Below the pieces are notes generated by a model. The model was given only the letters and a program-made list of their open reading frames with translations, was not told the DNA's origin and searched no databases. A program made the translations under genes and the position numbers. A DNA stretch of 64,000 nt from Gentiana macrophylla (Eukaryota; Streptophyta; Magnoliopsida; Gentianales; Gentianaceae), in NCBI GenBank assembly GCA_026214975.1, contig CM047809.1, positions 32,399,977-32,463,976 of the forward strand, read 5' to 3'. Below, piece by piece: positions 1 to 12,907 of the stretch (position 1 is its first letter; each line of letters starts with the position of its first letter).

Positions 1-59
1 CAATTTCTTTGTTTGATAATCAAAGGAGTTTGATTTAGTCAAAAGAAGGATATGCCCAA

Positions 60-440
60 TGTGTGATCGGGGTCAATCAGGTTATAATATACTTGACCAC
101 CATAAACCAATACTAGCAAGAGGACTAGGCCCATCGTAGTATAGCTATAGTGAATCAAGGTCGATCCCACAGGGAACCAATTGTGGATCATCTTATATAC
201 AAACAATTAATTAAACATGTCAATGACATAGAGGCGGTCTACGACCAACATAAGACAAGAAAAGATAAATTGACACAACACGACACATAGACAAATAACG
301 TAATTAACCTCTCCAATTATAGTCTTTATCGTTTGGACCTAGATAATTTATATAATAAACTGAACTTATTAACTGTCAATCCGTTTATATCTATCTTAGA
401 TTGGCTACGGGATTCATTGACGGACTGTTTCTAGGCTATC
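60..440 (-). mobile_element. 3'-terminal fragment of a gypsy-type LTR
   Basis: Read on the minus strand, this has the U5-end signature of Athila-type LTRs: a GTGGGATCGACCTTGA motif followed by about 100 nt, then an ACACA end near 60. The same motif occurs before the Athila primer site at about 58910. The usual tRNA-Asp primer site (TGGCGCC) is not found beyond 60, so I cannot tell whether this is a 5' LTR, a solo LTR or a truncated copy. The inner limit near 440 is approximate. Bases 1-59 hold nothing recognisable. Confidence 0.5.
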
Positions 441-1458
441 AATCCTTACCGGCAGTGTACCGGGTCAAATTGTAGTGCTAGTCTGCTGAGTCAGGTCGTA
501 TCCTCAGGGAAATGAAGGCATAATTCAAAGTGTGGTTAAACACCAAGAAGCTATTATTAACTCGATCTAAGTCGCAGTTTTTACCATTTTCCTCGGGTTA
601 GATAGTTAGATTAGTTAGATTGTTAGTAAAGCAGTAAATTAATATATAAATATAAAAATAGATAATATATATATTTTTGGATCTAGCCAAGAATACTTTA
701 CTGAATCAATATCTTTTTGTAGTGAAATGGAATGAGACAGATCTTTTCCTTGATGCAAGGAAGTCAATTATGTATGAACCGGTGTACTCCTAAGCTAGAC
801 AACTCCTCCTCACATGAGCGTATGAAATTGTCATATGTCTAGTCCTCTGTCCAATGTCATCTTAAGCATGGGTCACTCCCGTTTTGTCATACGGCCAGTT
901 TTAAGATATCAATTAAATAGGTGATTTAACGTAATAATATCGTGAACACAATTTTAATAAGATTTATCTCCCCCAAGACAAATCTGCCCCCGGGTAGGAA
1001 ATCGGATTCCGTTGTCACGTTTTCACTCGGCCAATTTTACCCTCCAGTCTTTCTATTACGATCTCGTATTCTAATCGCGAGTTGTCAATTCATTAGCTTA
1101 AGTTTCTAGTAAAAATCGAGTGGCTAATTCAATTTTTACTTTCATTAAGTGCAAAATAGAAAGAGATTCATTATAATTGGTTTTAATCATTATTACCAGA
1201 GTCGATCATCCAATTTAGCAAAAAGATTAACTAATTCAGATTCATATCTTGGCTAGATATATTTTTAGCTTAACATAGTTGTAATATATAAATAGAAATA
1301 GAAATAGTAAACATAATAATATTAGAATATATTACCGGTTACAACTGTTGATCGGGGTCATTTCCACCGGATGTAGTACAACAAAGCTTCGATTTTAACA
1401 ATCTTCGATAATTATTCCGTCATTACAACGGTATTTATAACTACTTTATTAAAAAAAA

Positions 1459-1488
1459 ATATATACATACATATATATATACATAGGC

Positions 1489-1560
<72 letters not shown>
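1459..1560. repeat. (AT)n microsatellite
   Basis: An imperfect AT stretch leads into a pure AT run of about 70 bp (1490-1560) inside the LTR. A strongly purine-rich plus-strand tract of GA and GGA runs follows (about 1575-1700). On the transcribed minus strand this tract would form a pyrimidine-rich leader downstream of the TATA box. Confidence 0.95.
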
Positions 1561-1562
<2 letters not shown>

Positions 1563-1708
1563 GCTCAAAATAAAAACAACAAGAAGAAGAGAAGAAATGA
1601 GATGGAAGAAGAGGAGAGGGGCGAAGGGAAGGGGAGAAGAGGGGATGGAAGAAGAGGAGAAGGAGATGAGAAGAGAATGAGCAAAGGAAAGTGGTGGAGA
1701 AAGGGGTC

Positions 1709-1716
1709 TATTTATA
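1709..1716 (-). promoter_or_regulatory. TATA box of the minus-strand LTR
   Basis: The minus strand reads CTATAAATAGACCCC. The pyrimidine-rich stretch that follows on that strand fits an LTR promoter and leader. Transcription would start about 30 nt downstream, near 1680. Confidence 0.5.
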
Positions 1717-3040
1717 GGATTTTTGTTGTTCGAACCGAGTTAAAGGTTAGTTCGAGCCGAGTTTTGGTATAATGCCCATAACTTGAGTTGTAGACCTCCG
1801 ATTGACATGATTCAAAATCCGTTGGAAAGCTCTTTCAAAGATATGAAACTTTCATCAAGGACTCTTCTCCTGAAAATGCCTCTAAGTTGGGTCGCATATT
1901 CGTCGAAGATATTTTACGGTATAAGCACGTAGGAAAACCGACCCGTTGAACTTGTAAGCTTGTGGTATATTCTTCCATCCTTCAAAATACATATTTTTAG
2001 GCCTCAAAACATATTTTTACGTGGGATATTTTGAAAGCCTTGATCACCAAGTTTGGGGGTCGACTCGAATCAAGCTTTCTTCAGTCAAAATTCTCGTCTC
2101 GTGATTCAACGTGCGTTGGAAAGCTTATTTGAAGATCTACAACTTTTATGAAGGATTCTTCTTCAGAAAATGTCGTTTTGATGGGCCATTTGTTTGTCGA
2201 AGATATTTCTCGATTTCCACTAAATCGAATCGATTAGCCACTTGACCACTTGACTTAGTGACACTTTCTATATCCTTCCAAAGATATGATTATACTTTAA
2301 AATGTCGTTACTCGGGGTCTTGGTTTATCATAAATCTGCAATTAAAATATCACAAATACCCGTGTAAATCTGACACGACACTCCGGTTACTAAACCGGTA
2401 CAAAACTTATAAAAACTTATAAAAATACGATAATTTATATAATAACCACTATTTATATATTTGGATAAAATTAAGTAATTATTGACTTAAATTGGTACAA
2501 TAATGCTCAAAGTGGTATCAATATTGGGGTAAAATGTCGTAATAATGATCATTAATTTGTCTCTCATCAGTCATCCTCTTTAACTTGACTTAGCACCGGT
2601 TAGGTTGCTAGATCACTGTGCTACATTACGTGACTTCACCTTTTGGGTATCCATCTCATATAACTTGCACGCCATTTACACTAAGGATGCCGATATTAAT
2701 CGTACACCTCGTCTAGGCAACATTCCTATGGTTAGGCGTATTTCAAGAGATTACTCAAGCTCTCGCCCAACTAGCAATTACCAAGTTATAGTCTCATGCT
2801 AATCTACGACGACGATAAGGCAGGTGCATGCAATTCCCGAATATAAACCTACCTAGATAACGCTGAACGTCCGTGAAGAACAATTCATAAGCCTACCTAA
2901 GAGTTTTATATTGGTATTTCCTTTTTACACGTTTTAATTAAACTAAGCGAGTAACGTAGCCATAGCCATACCTACTGAGATAATAAATTCAACTAGGCTA
3001 AACCTACCATAAAGACGTGGCAGAAATAACAGATGAAACA

Positions 3041-3104
3041 GGGCTCGGTCGACCGAGTGAATAGGCTCGGTCGACCGAATGAACTTATTCGGTCACCCGA
3101 ATCG
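3041..3104. repeat. palindromic box cluster 1 (CGGTCGACCG)
   Basis: Three boxes lie in 64 bp: CTCGGTCGACCGAG, CTCGGTCGACCGAA and a degenerate TTCGGTCACCCGAA. The first two are separated by TGAATAGG. The core GGTCGACC is a perfect palindrome. The arrangement matches the paired boxes in the Athila element at the right of the window. Confidence 0.85.
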
Positions 3105-3554
3105 ATTTCGTTCCCAGATTACATCTTAGAATATATCTCTCGGTGTTTCATCATACGAGCAGATTAAGCGAAGAATTCGCAGTATTCATATAAACTAACA
3201 TAGATACGCATTAATTAAATCAAGTAGATTCATGAATAAATACTAAGTGTATGACGTAAGTTATGGGATCCCCATAGACAAGGAGTCGCCACATCCCTAT
3301 CGTCATAGCCTAGATCTACATCATCTAGCTATGATTAACTAATTCAAACAATAAAGCATAATTGGGAGGGATTAATTACTGAAAATAAAAACAACAGAAA
3401 ATTAAAGGCTTACATATTTGCAGCCATAATAAATCATTTGGATGACTACATTGTAACGTACCAAAGCTATGAATGTAATTGATAAAAGGTATAAGGTATT
3501 GTATGTATGTCTAAGGTGTGTGTTGTGGTGTTTTTACAAATTCCGTAGCTGCTG

Positions 3555-3562
3555 CTTATATA
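3555..3562 (-). promoter_or_regulatory. TATA box of the truncated Athila-type LTR
   Basis: The minus strand reads CCTCTATATAAGCAGCAGC, a good plant TATA box in the expected part of the LTR. Confidence 0.45.
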
Positions 3563-3630
3563 GAGGTTTTTGCCGACCTAGGAAGGATCTAGAAGATATA
3601 CACGCGATTTCTGCCGGATAAACTTCAAGT

Positions 3631-3683
3631 GACCGAGCCGACTATCTCGGTCGACCGAATGGATAGGCTCGGTCGACCGAGCC
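3631..3683. repeat. palindromic box cluster 2 (CGGTCGACCG)
   Basis: A half box (GACCGAGCC) is followed by CTCGGTCGACCGAA, the spacer TGGATAGG and CTCGGTCGACCGAG. The spacing and the TAGGCTCGGT lead-in match the cluster at 3041-3104, about 590 bp away in the same LTR. Confidence 0.85.
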
Positions 3684-4036
3684 ATTTTTTACACGTGTTA
3701 AACGCGTCTCTTTGTCGACTTGTTCCCATTGCATTCTTTTGAAGCGATCGATTTATCCTTTGATTAATGCTTCCGATTTTCTTCCTTATTATCTCGAGAT
3801 TTACTTGATTGAATGACATTTATCCTCTCGATTTGTCGTGATCTCGCAAAATCAGCATTTATCGCACAATAAATCGGTTTTTAATAATAAAACAACTAAA
3901 TACCAAATATCATATTAATAATCACTTAACATTAAATAATAAATATAAACGATTGATTTAATATGAAATATACATTATTAATCTCGATTTAAGGTCAACG
4001 TTGATGACTTTTACGGGTATAATTTGACCGTCATCA

Positions 4037-5016
4037 ATGTGCAAGATGGATAGTGGGAGTGTGTTACGATTTTTGAGTAAGGTATTATATATCTCTCTCG
4101 AGAATTTTCACCCCATGTCACGATCAATTAATGTTTGGTAGTTCAAGGTCTTTACGAAAGCACTTGGATTAGCAGTTCTTATTTTAGAAATAAGAATCTA
4201 TAGTGATAGATTTAACTGCTGTTAAATTATAGTTTACCTATATAGATGTGATGCTAAAAGAGTTTATCATAGATCGCGACGTGGGGGATGCGCAGCTAGC
4301 GTTGTTCTCAAGATCTATCTATGTTAGGACATTGGTCCTAAAGATGAGGTGAAAGATGATGATTATGGAAGGTTTCTTCATTCTCTGCGATAGGAACCAT
4401 CTTATAGGTGATGCCGGATGTTCATAGTCCATGAGGAGTCATGAGAAGGTATGAAAGTAAATCTGGTGGATATCGAGAATATCATTAAACAAGTTAAGGA
4501 AAGTTTCCCAGTTTATTGAAACTTGGAATTAAATAAACGTAGATATACAGACGTATATCCTGAGTCTTATAAAGGCGAGTGGGAGCTACAGTCTGGGTTT
4601 GCAGTCACCTTGATTAAGTGATACAGTGAGCTGGAAATGTTCTAGCCTATGGGTCGCTGTAAATTCTACAACTGAGCCAAAACACAGTAGTGCCTTGGAG
4701 GCGCAACGAGAGCAGTACATGGATCTAGAAGGTTCATTCCTGAACCTTGTGCAGTTCTTCCACCTTTTCTATATAGCTGATATAGTAAGTGGATTCATTG
4801 ATTGAAGCAAGGACCAGGGTCTCGTCAGAGATTCATGTGTGTGTTGAGGCAGTTCCTTTGACTTGGTCATTTGGAGCATGGTATGAAAACAGTCTGAGTC
4901 CCCACGGATAGTGATCCGTTTACGGCTAGAAGTGGTCAAGTAGTATTGCATGAGATTCTTGTGTTTCAACTTGGTCTTGTGTGTGCGAGTGATTGGTTTT
5001 AGGCCAAGTGGGAGAT
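4037..5016 (+). pseudogene. 3' internal remnant of a Ty1/copia element
   Basis: This is the sequence immediately upstream of a complete copia LTR. It ends in a polypurine tract, AAGTGGGAGAT (5006-5016), embedded in a block (GATTGGTTTTAGGCCAAG) that recurs almost exactly before the Angela-like LTRs at 48037 and 51600. No reading frame stays open. The middle (4530-4640) faintly resembles the RNase H region of copia polyproteins, but with stops in all frames. I infer a badly decayed polyprotein end or the internal part of a non-autonomous relative. Its 5' side is cut at the Athila-type LTR. Confidence 0.55.
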
Positions 5017-6835
5017 TGTTGGAATAGTGTCATAAACCCAATCGGGTTGGGCCGGATCCAACCGGGTCAGATCATTTCTACTATTTCTTTATGTTTATAC
5101 ATATATTAAATGGCTTTTCTGTTGTCATATATATGTTCTTTTAAAGAACCAATTATGAATTGTTATATGATAACGTCCTTAGTATTAAACTGTGATAGAG
5201 AAACCATGATAGGCGATTATGGTTGATGAGATCTCTAATCACCTTAATGAGTTTGATACTTAAATGTCTCTAGGCTGATGTACTATTAAACAGGACATTG
5301 ATAGTATAAATAGGCTAGCACGTATTATATGTCTTCTGTCTTTAGGGCAGGGATAGATCTCGTCTATCGAAGTGTAGAGACACTTGGACTAGCCACGGGG
5401 CGATCATGCGGTAGTGATTGGGTGTGATACTGAAGCATGCGGAGTATACATGATTGGTCGTCCGGGAATCGCGTATCCTATGATTGGGATCGAATATCCG
5501 AAATGGCCTTCTTATAAGGAATGTCTTACTCTCGTGAATCTTTGCAAAGTGGGATTAAACGAGTTACTTCGAGAGAGCATGATATCCAGATTATAAGATA
5601 CGGTCGTTAATGTTTGACACTCGACGTACGACCGTATGGATATTATTACAGCGATAGGATTGTAAGTTACACGGTAACTGTTTCACATGAAAGGTAGTAG
5701 TCATTGCATTTGACTCTTCCGATGATCGGAAGTCACGGTGTGTTGCTAGACGCTATCCCGTGATCGTTAGGTATGAAGGGCATTTTCGTAATTTGCACTT
5801 TGTGTCTACGGCCAACATATTCGGAAGCCTATCGGGTCACACACATATGAACATCTAGCCGGATTAAAATGTGGTTATAGATGATGACCAAATAAGGAAA
5901 GTTTATCTCGAGACTATAAAGGTTATAGTGGTAAATTAATATGGTGGTATTTATTTATTATGAATAAATTAAATACAAGATATTAATAGTATTATATTAA
6001 TTAAAGAATGTTCCGGATGCCAAATCTTTGGGATATGGGGCGCCACTTTCAATGTGTATAAGATACACTTGGATTGTGCAATTTAATTAATGGTATTACC
6101 ATATATTAATATTAGATATTAATATATATACATGTATTTGTGTACATGCGTGTACCATGCATATATGTGATATGCATGTGCACTTGTGTAATAACTATAT
6201 TTGTATATAGATTTATTTGTGTATTATATATGTGATATATACACATGTGTGAATTGATTTATGGTAATAAAATAAAGATAGTCAATATTAGATATTGACA
6301 ATATCTTGGAAATATTCAATATAAGATATTGACAATATCCTAGATTTATTTAATATAAGATATTATAATAAATGAGATAAATCAATCAATTATATTTTCC
6401 TTATTTTATTGGAAAAATATTTTCTTCTCCTCTACTCTAGTTGGGGCGCCCCTCTCACTATAAATAAGAGGTGGGTGTCATGCTCTTTTGTACATCACAA
6501 TTGCAAGAGCACATAGTTCTTGTGTAAAATAGAGAGCATCCAATAGAGAGTTGGAGAAAAGGGAAAAGGGCCGGTCTAGCAACCGGAGTTTTCCAATAGC
6601 AATCCATGATGGGATTCCGGCGGGGTGCTCGTGTGGACTAGCGGTAGAGGCCGAACACTTGGGCGGCTCTATGCAGAACTACTCTCCTTAGACGGTCAAA
6701 GCGTCGATCTTTTAGATCAACCAAGGTAACCACCGTCTATTAGTTTATTTGTTTATTGCTTAAACGAAGTCGATCTTGGGTAAAAGGAAATCAAATTTTT
6801 GAATTCCGCTGCGTTCCCGCGTAGATTTCCTAACA
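5017..6835 (+). mobile_element. Ty1/copia (Angela-like) 3' LTR, complete
   Basis: A 1.8 kb LTR starts TGTTGGAATAG directly after a polypurine tract and ends TTTCCTAACA. It is a diverged member of the family that makes up 39290-53448: it shares the start, a long U3 with an open 60-codon stretch at 5414-5596, a TATA box at 6459-6466, a CCGGAGTTTTCCAATAGCA block in U5, and the terminal TTTCCTAACA. The base after the end is TAATG. The other LTR lies outside the window or is lost, so no target-site duplication can be tested. Confidence 0.85.
6459..6466 (+). promoter_or_regulatory. TATA box of the copia LTR
   Basis: TATAAATA sits in the block CACTATAAATAAGAGGTGGG, which is conserved at the same place in the LTRs at 42534 and 53073. 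It is the likely LTR promoter, with the transcription start about 30 bp downstream. Confidence 0.7.
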
Positions 6836-7900
6836 TAATGCCGTGGAGCTGCTTCTCCCGGATAATGCTGGCGAGTAATGTACTTGTTTTGGATGGATAA
6901 ATCAGTCAATCGGTGTATCGGAATGCGGCATTGAGAGGGTAAACTCATGACGACAAAGAAGAAACCACCATAAAGAATTGTAAAAGAATATCCATTCTTT
7001 CCCACCTTTTGAACTAGACACCTTTATGACATCAAGGCAACTTCAACTACCGGAAACAGCCGTTGCATTAGCTCGATCGAGTTAGAGATGAAAATGACCG
7101 CCCTTCAGCTAGCAGAGTCTCGCCCTCCCTTAAAGAAATGGAATTTAGTCTGTGACCCCGTCCCCTATTATTGAGGAAGAGTTCTGTTGTGTCCAGTCAT
7201 CGTCTATTCAACTCAAATAACTTTACTTTCACTTCTAGTTTGATTAGCATAAAGTGCCAGCCATTAGTTCCACTGCTTTACCAAGAAGGATAGGATTTAA
7301 ATGCTCTAAAGAGGAGATGGAGCAGACTGTTCAGCGGCAAAAGATTTCACAGAAATTCAATAAATATGCTAGGATATCGCAACATATGGATATCGAAATG
7401 TTCTTATCAGAAATTGAATACTGAAATGATCTTCCTTCGGAATGAAGGGCTATATGCCTTTTCTAGTAACATATTACAAATATGTCTATTATTGGTGAAT
7501 TACAGTGAGTTTAATCATGCAGATAAATTAATATCGCTTTGAATCATAGATAAACTACTATTATAGACACGAAGGATGAACATTCAAAGTTTCATACCTT
7601 AACAATGGATTCCTATCTTAATCAACTCAAGCTAGTTGATTGCTTGTGGGAGGAAGAGAACGAAAGAAACTCTCAAGAAAAGCTAAGAAAACTTTATTTC
7701 ATAATTGTAATTCAATGTAATGGTTACAAACCGACCTAGTACACTAAAGAAACCTCTTGCCGACTTAGCACAATGTTTTAAAGGCGGTGCTCCCAGGGCG
7801 TGCCGCAGCTTGGCGAACTTCCCAGATTTCAACAGACTCTTCTTTTGGACCTCTTCTCTATAACCCAAACTTGTATCCACATCTCTGATTCAATTAATCA
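6836..7900. other. no recognised gene; possible organelle-like segment
   Basis: No open frame longer than about 80 codons is convincing. Between about 7020 and 7340 the sequence has a more balanced base composition and lacks LTR or transposon signatures. Its texture resembles plant mitochondrial spacer DNA, but I recognise no mitochondrial gene, so this is only a suspicion. Around 7770-7830 there is a short GGCG/GCC-rich stretch of the kind found in dispersed plant repeats. Confidence 0.25.
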
Positions 7901-9934
7901 TTGCTCCTGAAAATGGCATTGCCTGAAAATTATGCAAAACAAGGTATAACAATACCAACTCCAAAGGTAAAGCATGCAACTGCAGAATAGTGAACTAAGA
8001 ACAACTCACTATGCAAGAGACTTGTAAATCATACAATTATTAGACCAATTAGCATCAAATGAGCATAATTCAGAGGGAAAGTATATAGAATATAGCACCA
8101 AATTAATTGTCATCAGTTATCAGGCTTACGCATGGCATTCTTGTGGTTTTGTCGTCCATTGCACATGTACCATGTCCCGAGATCCTTAAAGAGAATGTTC
8201 AACTCTGCCCATTCCTCGATGATTAAGAGAGATTATTTATCTTCTTGCTCAAGGTGTCCTCCAGCACTTCATGGCATATGCCAATCCCTGATTCAGCTGC
8301 CAAAGATAATTATAATTTAAGCTTAGCATCCGCCGGCTTTTCCTTTGTGGCGCCCGCCATTTCCCTTCTCTAACAACTCTTGCAATATACCTTTATAGTT
8401 GGCTGATGTGACATAACGTTACCTGGCATCCGCTCACATGTTGTTCATGGCGCTCACCAGCATTCCAGCAAAATGATGTTTTAAGTAGCATTTATCTTGT
8501 CATTGGCATAGACTATATAGATTCTTGGAATAATTGAAGACTTTTAGAAACTTTTGACATTTCTAAGTGAAGCAAGTTGAAGACCTTCTTCAAGGGATCT
8601 TGGAGCCCTAAATCATGCATAGTTTATCCTTAGCTAATTGTATCCAAGAAACATCAACATTGGAAGCTTAGGATGAAGATTAATGGGAAGGTAGACATTC
8701 GGTGTTGTTTTTTCATGAAGCAATCTGGAACTATTACAACTTATACTTCTAGTGGTTGTAATTTGTTGGTAACTTCTTATATTTACTTATATTCAAGATT
8801 CATTGTTGTTAGATTCTTAATATGACAATTGAATTTTATGACTTTGAATGCTATACTTTGCAAGTCAACACAATCTATTATTCATAACAGTTCATCTTTA
8901 TATTGGATTGAGAATAATAACTCTTGTGTTGTTAATATGTCTTGCTTGAGCTTTGCTTCTTGTTCATATCAAATTAAACACTTAATATGAGCACACATAC
9001 ACGGGTTGAGACTGACCGAAGATATTTGTGTTGGGAAAAAAAGGTAAGACAACCAATAGTTAAAATTGAACCGGTGACGTGGTGTCGATCTGCTAAGTTG
9101 GGTTTACAGATTTATCCAATGCAATTATAGATCTTAAACATGTTTATTTACTTGTTTGATAGTTAAAATCGAACCATTGACAACAATGTCGCTATGTAAG
9201 CTTGTGGATAAACATATTACTAGAAGGGCACCGGTTTTAAAGGCTTGACTACTAGCTTAGAGGTTTACTGCATTAACTCAAACAAGGTTTGTCCATTCAC
9301 GTTTTATCATTCAGTAGATACTTATTTGAATGAATCATTATCTTGATGTAGTTAGATTTAATTACGTTCAATAGATTAGTTCAACATTTCTTGTCTATGT
9401 TGACTTGAAACAGCAGAATTTAGACACCCGATGTTTAATCAGTGTTTCTGTGGATACGACATTTCTCATCTTTACGAAGTTACAACTGATCCGGTATACT
9501 TTCGGAAATTTCACAACTAGAAAAGTCAGATCTTCCATCATTACTTACATTTGGTGTTGAAAAAGATTAGATACAATAAGTATGGACAAGATAAAATGTA
9601 TTAATATTGCGTATAAGTATATTAGATGAAACTTACAAGTTTCCTTACTATAAATATGTATGTTGTAGTATGTCAATTGAGGTGACAATGGAATTAAAAG
9701 GTGAAATGAAGAGTTTATCTATATGATTTTTTTATCTCCTTTTTGTTTCATAAATTGGTTTCAAATTTATTGATTTATAACATTTTTCTTATTTTTATGG
9801 TGTTGTCTTGTATAAGGGTTCATAGTGTTGTTCCACATAAAGTGGGCGTGGAAAGAAAAAAAATTGTTTTATGCAATAAAAAAATAATCGAAAATATATA
9901 TGATAAGTTTAAAATAGTCTTTTTCCGTAATTGT
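7901..9934. other. AT-rich spacer, no gene recognised
   Basis: No frame or motif is convincing. Two details stand out. GGCGC-containing words recur at 8340-8360 and 8445-8460. Near 9440-9500 a CTGTGGATACGAC motif resembles the U5 end of gypsy LTRs on the plus strand, but there is no primer site after it and no matching LTR start. It may be an old LTR remnant. Confidence 0.3.
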
Positions 9935-10110
9935 CTTTTTTTTTGCTTTCACAAGGTATTCCCAGACAATTGTATGAGACTTATCCTTCGAGGTACTGTC
10001 AGGCACCAAAGACGGGAAACTGTCCCAACAAGGTTTGCTGCATCCATAAAGACTCGAATCCGAGACCTCTTGCTTAAGCGACCGGAGTCCATTCCACTCC
10101 AAGCAATCTT
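9935..10110 (-). mobile_element. tRNA-derived SINE
   Basis: Read on the minus strand, a segment of about 175 bp starts near 10110 with a box-A-like TTGGAGTGGAA. It continues with CCGGTCGCTTAAGCAAGAGG and a clear RNA polymerase III box B, GGATTCGAGTC (10061-10051). It ends in an A-run preceded by CTTGTGAAAGC (the T-run at 9935-9944 on the plus strand). The order box A, box B, unrelated body, poly-A tail is that of plant SINEs. A direct repeat flanking it is not clear. A 149-codon open frame on the plus strand over this segment is a chance frame. Confidence 0.65.
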
Positions 10111-10238
10111 TATTGGTCATCATTTTCTTTTTACTTCACTTCTTATTCTGCATCATTGTTTTGATTTTTTCTTTTCGGGTATTTTTCTCTGAGAAAATTA
10201 GTTATAAATCTATTCTTTGTTATTTATTGAGTTCTAAT

Positions 10239-11606
10239 TAGGGGTGAACAAAAAAACCAGAAACCAAACCAACCGGCCGAACCAAATCGAACCAAACCGG
10301 AAAGATATAAACCGTGGTTTTTTGGTCGGTTTTTGTATTGTAAAAAACCAAACCGTAAAAAACAATTTGGTTCCAATTTAAAAAAATGAAAACCGTTTAA
10401 AACCGGACCAAACCGGATTTTATATGTATACATACATACATACATCTATTAATACTTTAAAACATCAATGTGCTTTTTTCGGTCCAACTCAACTTGTTTA
10501 AACTTTGTAATTAATGTAATGCATTAATGATCAATTACTAATCTCATATCCTAAAGATTCATATTTTGTTGATCATTTCACAGACTTGTCTTTAATTTCC
10601 AATCATTTAAGAGATTCTCTAGTACATGTCAGTTTACAACTCACCACCGCTAACTCTTTCTTCTCTTTCTACTTCCTCAGCACCAATATTTGAATTATGT
10701 GAATGCTTATTTGTATGACTTACTTCTTCTAATGATGTTGATGAACTTAATCATGGACATTTTCCGATTTGTTAGGTTTGACATCTTAAATAAATAAATG
10801 CATTATATACATTAGTTTTATATAAGTTTGTCTTTTATTTGCTTATAATTAGATTATGTTGGACAATAACATTGTTGAGATAATCAAAATACGAGTTGGT
10901 GTTTTGGAGAAAATAAAATGACGAATATGTTCTAACTAAATAAATAAAGTCCAAAACTATATCACATGTTTTTTTTCGTTTGAAATGTGTGAAAATTAGC
11001 TATCTTTAATTTATATCTCGCTTACTTATGGAACAAACACATTCCTCTTTCTTCCTTGACTATACTCAAAATATTATTTTGTCAAATGGATTTTGAGATT
11101 TATAAATGATATTCAATAATATAACGATTAGTTCATTATTAGTATTTTTTGAAATCGATGATTCATTGATGAATTGAAATGAGTAAGGGATGACTCTTTC
11201 ATTATCTTGTTCGTCCCAAACTTTGGAATTCAATTGTAGTCGATTTCGTTGTGTTGGATGGTGTTGAAATATGATTGGTTTTTGGATCTTTAAGATTCGC
11301 ATAGGTAGATGTTAGTTAAATATAAAACATTTGTTAAATCATCTCATTGGATTTACTAGCATAATAGTACTAATGTATTACATATATTATCATTTGTTGT
11401 TCTGAGGCAATTTGTGATTTCCTATCAATAATTTTAATTGTTAAAGAAAAACCGTAAAAACCGGAAAATTGAACCAAACCGGACCGAACAAATGGTTTAC
11501 GTCTGGAAAACCGTTCTAGTTTGGTTTCAAAATTGAAAACCGTATAAAATGGTTTGGTTTTAAAATACTGGAAAAAAAGCAGTGAACAGGACTCAATTCA
11601 CCCCTG
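10239..11606. mobile_element. non-autonomous hAT element (1.37 kb)
   Basis: The left end is TAGGGGTGAAC and the right end, reverse-complemented, is CAGGGGTGAATTG, so the termini are inverted repeats of the form YAGGGGTGAA. The flanks are imperfect 8 bp duplications: GTTCTAAT (10231-10238) and GGCCTAAT (11607-11614), 6 of 8 matching. An 8 bp duplication with this terminus is diagnostic of the hAT superfamily. The subterminal regions (10255-10410 and 11445-11560) are packed with AACCGG/ACCAAACC words in both orientations, as expected for transposase-binding repeats. No transposase domain is present. Confidence 0.8.
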
Positions 11607-11614
11607 GGCCTAAT

Positions 11615-12907
11615 CCATGTTTTTAGTTGCAATAAGGAAAAAAAAAATTGATCTTGACAAATATACCCATTTTTATATCTCTCATGTACCCATGGATGCC
11701 ATCGGATACGCCATGGCCAAGAAGTCAACTGCAAACACAGATCATCCCATTTGGACGGCAGAGCTCTTTCGCTGTTGAATGGAATTAATGCAGCCGCACT
11801 GATCTATCTTCTGATATTGTTTGCCGGGATTGGACCCTCTCGAAACTCCAACCTATTGAATTGCTCTGGCGTTCCTGGACTTGTTTGTGCTCCTTAATCT
11901 CCTGTTGTAGCACCTTTCCTAATTATTAGTAAATTCTCATTGCATTTCTTCCTTTGTTATATGAAGTTAACACTGCTCATAAACTTCCCTTGTATGATAC
12001 TAAAAGATAAGGAGAAAGGAGGCAAGTTATTCAACTCACCTACATTGAATTATATACATAGAAAACTCAAGAATGGGGTTCAAATTTCCATATTTTTTAT
12101 AGTGGGCTAGCTGGAGACGACTTTAATTTCCAGCTTCTATATTACATTATAACCTAGTGCATTATTATAACCTCTGTATGCAGTGCGGGAAAACTGCAAA
12201 TGCTGTCTGAAATGTACGAAGACTTTGGAGGCTTCATTCATGATTCACCTGGCCCTCTGTTTCAAAAGAATAATAGTGGTAGTATTTGTGGTAGCCTAAC
12301 CTTTTACCTTGTATCGGTGAAAAAAGTTGTTTGCTCAAAAATGGTCAATCCAAAACACAACAGAGGTTTACATAGAAGTGCAATTGAAAATGGAAGAAGA
12401 AGAAGAAGAAAATGGTGCATTGTTTAAAGAAAGTGTTTTTTAAGAAATGGATTCAGAAGATTCTTATATTGATTTCAAGAAGTCAACAGAGGCTATACCA
12501 TTTCTTAGTTCCTCTTTTGTGATACTACTTTTATTTAATTATTTATTCAAGAAATTCTACTCATAGCCGGACGTCTAAAACAATACATAATCATTCTCTT
12601 GTTAACCAATGTTCTTGTACTTGCTTTTTAAGCACAAAATTTATTCGGGTATCTGAAGTTAGGTGAATGAAATCAAAACCACACACGGCCGTTTTTTTTC
12701 AATCTTCCATTGTAAAATAAACTTTTTCAATCTTGGAACAGGATCCGGAGCCATATTTGCAGCATCAATCGAATCCAATAGAACTTCACACTATTGGAAA
12801 GAAAATCTTTCACACCTACTATCGAACATATATAACGATATCCTCAGGTGAAAATTGGTTGATAAAGCAGAGAAGTGAATAGAATTACAGATGATTGTCT
12901 TGGACTA
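11615..12907. other. spacer, no gene recognised
   Basis: Two stretches with more gene-like composition (about 11690-11900 and 12190-12300) contain short open frames. None extends beyond 75 codons or shows a domain I know. They could be fragments of captured or decayed host genes. Confidence 0.25.

Larger units (their letters stand above)
441..2569 (-). mobile_element. gypsy/Athila-like LTR, minus orientation
   Basis: The minus strand starts at 2569 with TGATGAGAGACAAATTAATG, a normal TG LTR start. It runs through a TATA box (1709-1716) and a pyrimidine-rich leader. It then shows a second U5-like motif near 490-520 (CCTGAGGATACGACC on the minus strand), typical of the last part of gypsy LTRs. 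There is no coding sequence. A second LTR (2570-4036) abuts it directly, so this one was probably inserted into, or recombined with, its neighbour. No target-site duplication can be demonstrated because the left boundary is not resolved. Confidence 0.5.
2570..4036 (-). mobile_element. truncated Athila-type LTR with palindromic boxes
   Basis: The minus strand begins at 4036 with TGATGACGGTCAAATTATAC, a typical Athila-type LTR start, and has a TATA box at 3555-3562. The segment runs to about 2570, where the next LTR begins, and no U5/primer-site end is visible, so it is truncated. Two clusters of the palindrome CTCGGTCGACCGAG (3041-3104 and 3631-3683) are its most striking content. Short open stretches here look like chance frames. 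Confidence 0.55.

Noticed and set aside
7020..7400. Suspected second mitochondrial insertion
   Set aside because: The texture is similar to plant mitochondrial spacer, but no gene or intron motif supports it. It is kept only as a note in the feature list.
10051..10061. Possible tRNA gene (box B present)
   Set aside because: No cloverleaf can be drawn around it. The A-rich tail and body fit a SINE.
9743..10192. 149-codon plus-strand open frame, the longest in its neighbourhood
   Set aside because: It is hydrophobic and low-complexity, and it runs across a minus-strand SINE with pol III boxes. No domain is recognisable.
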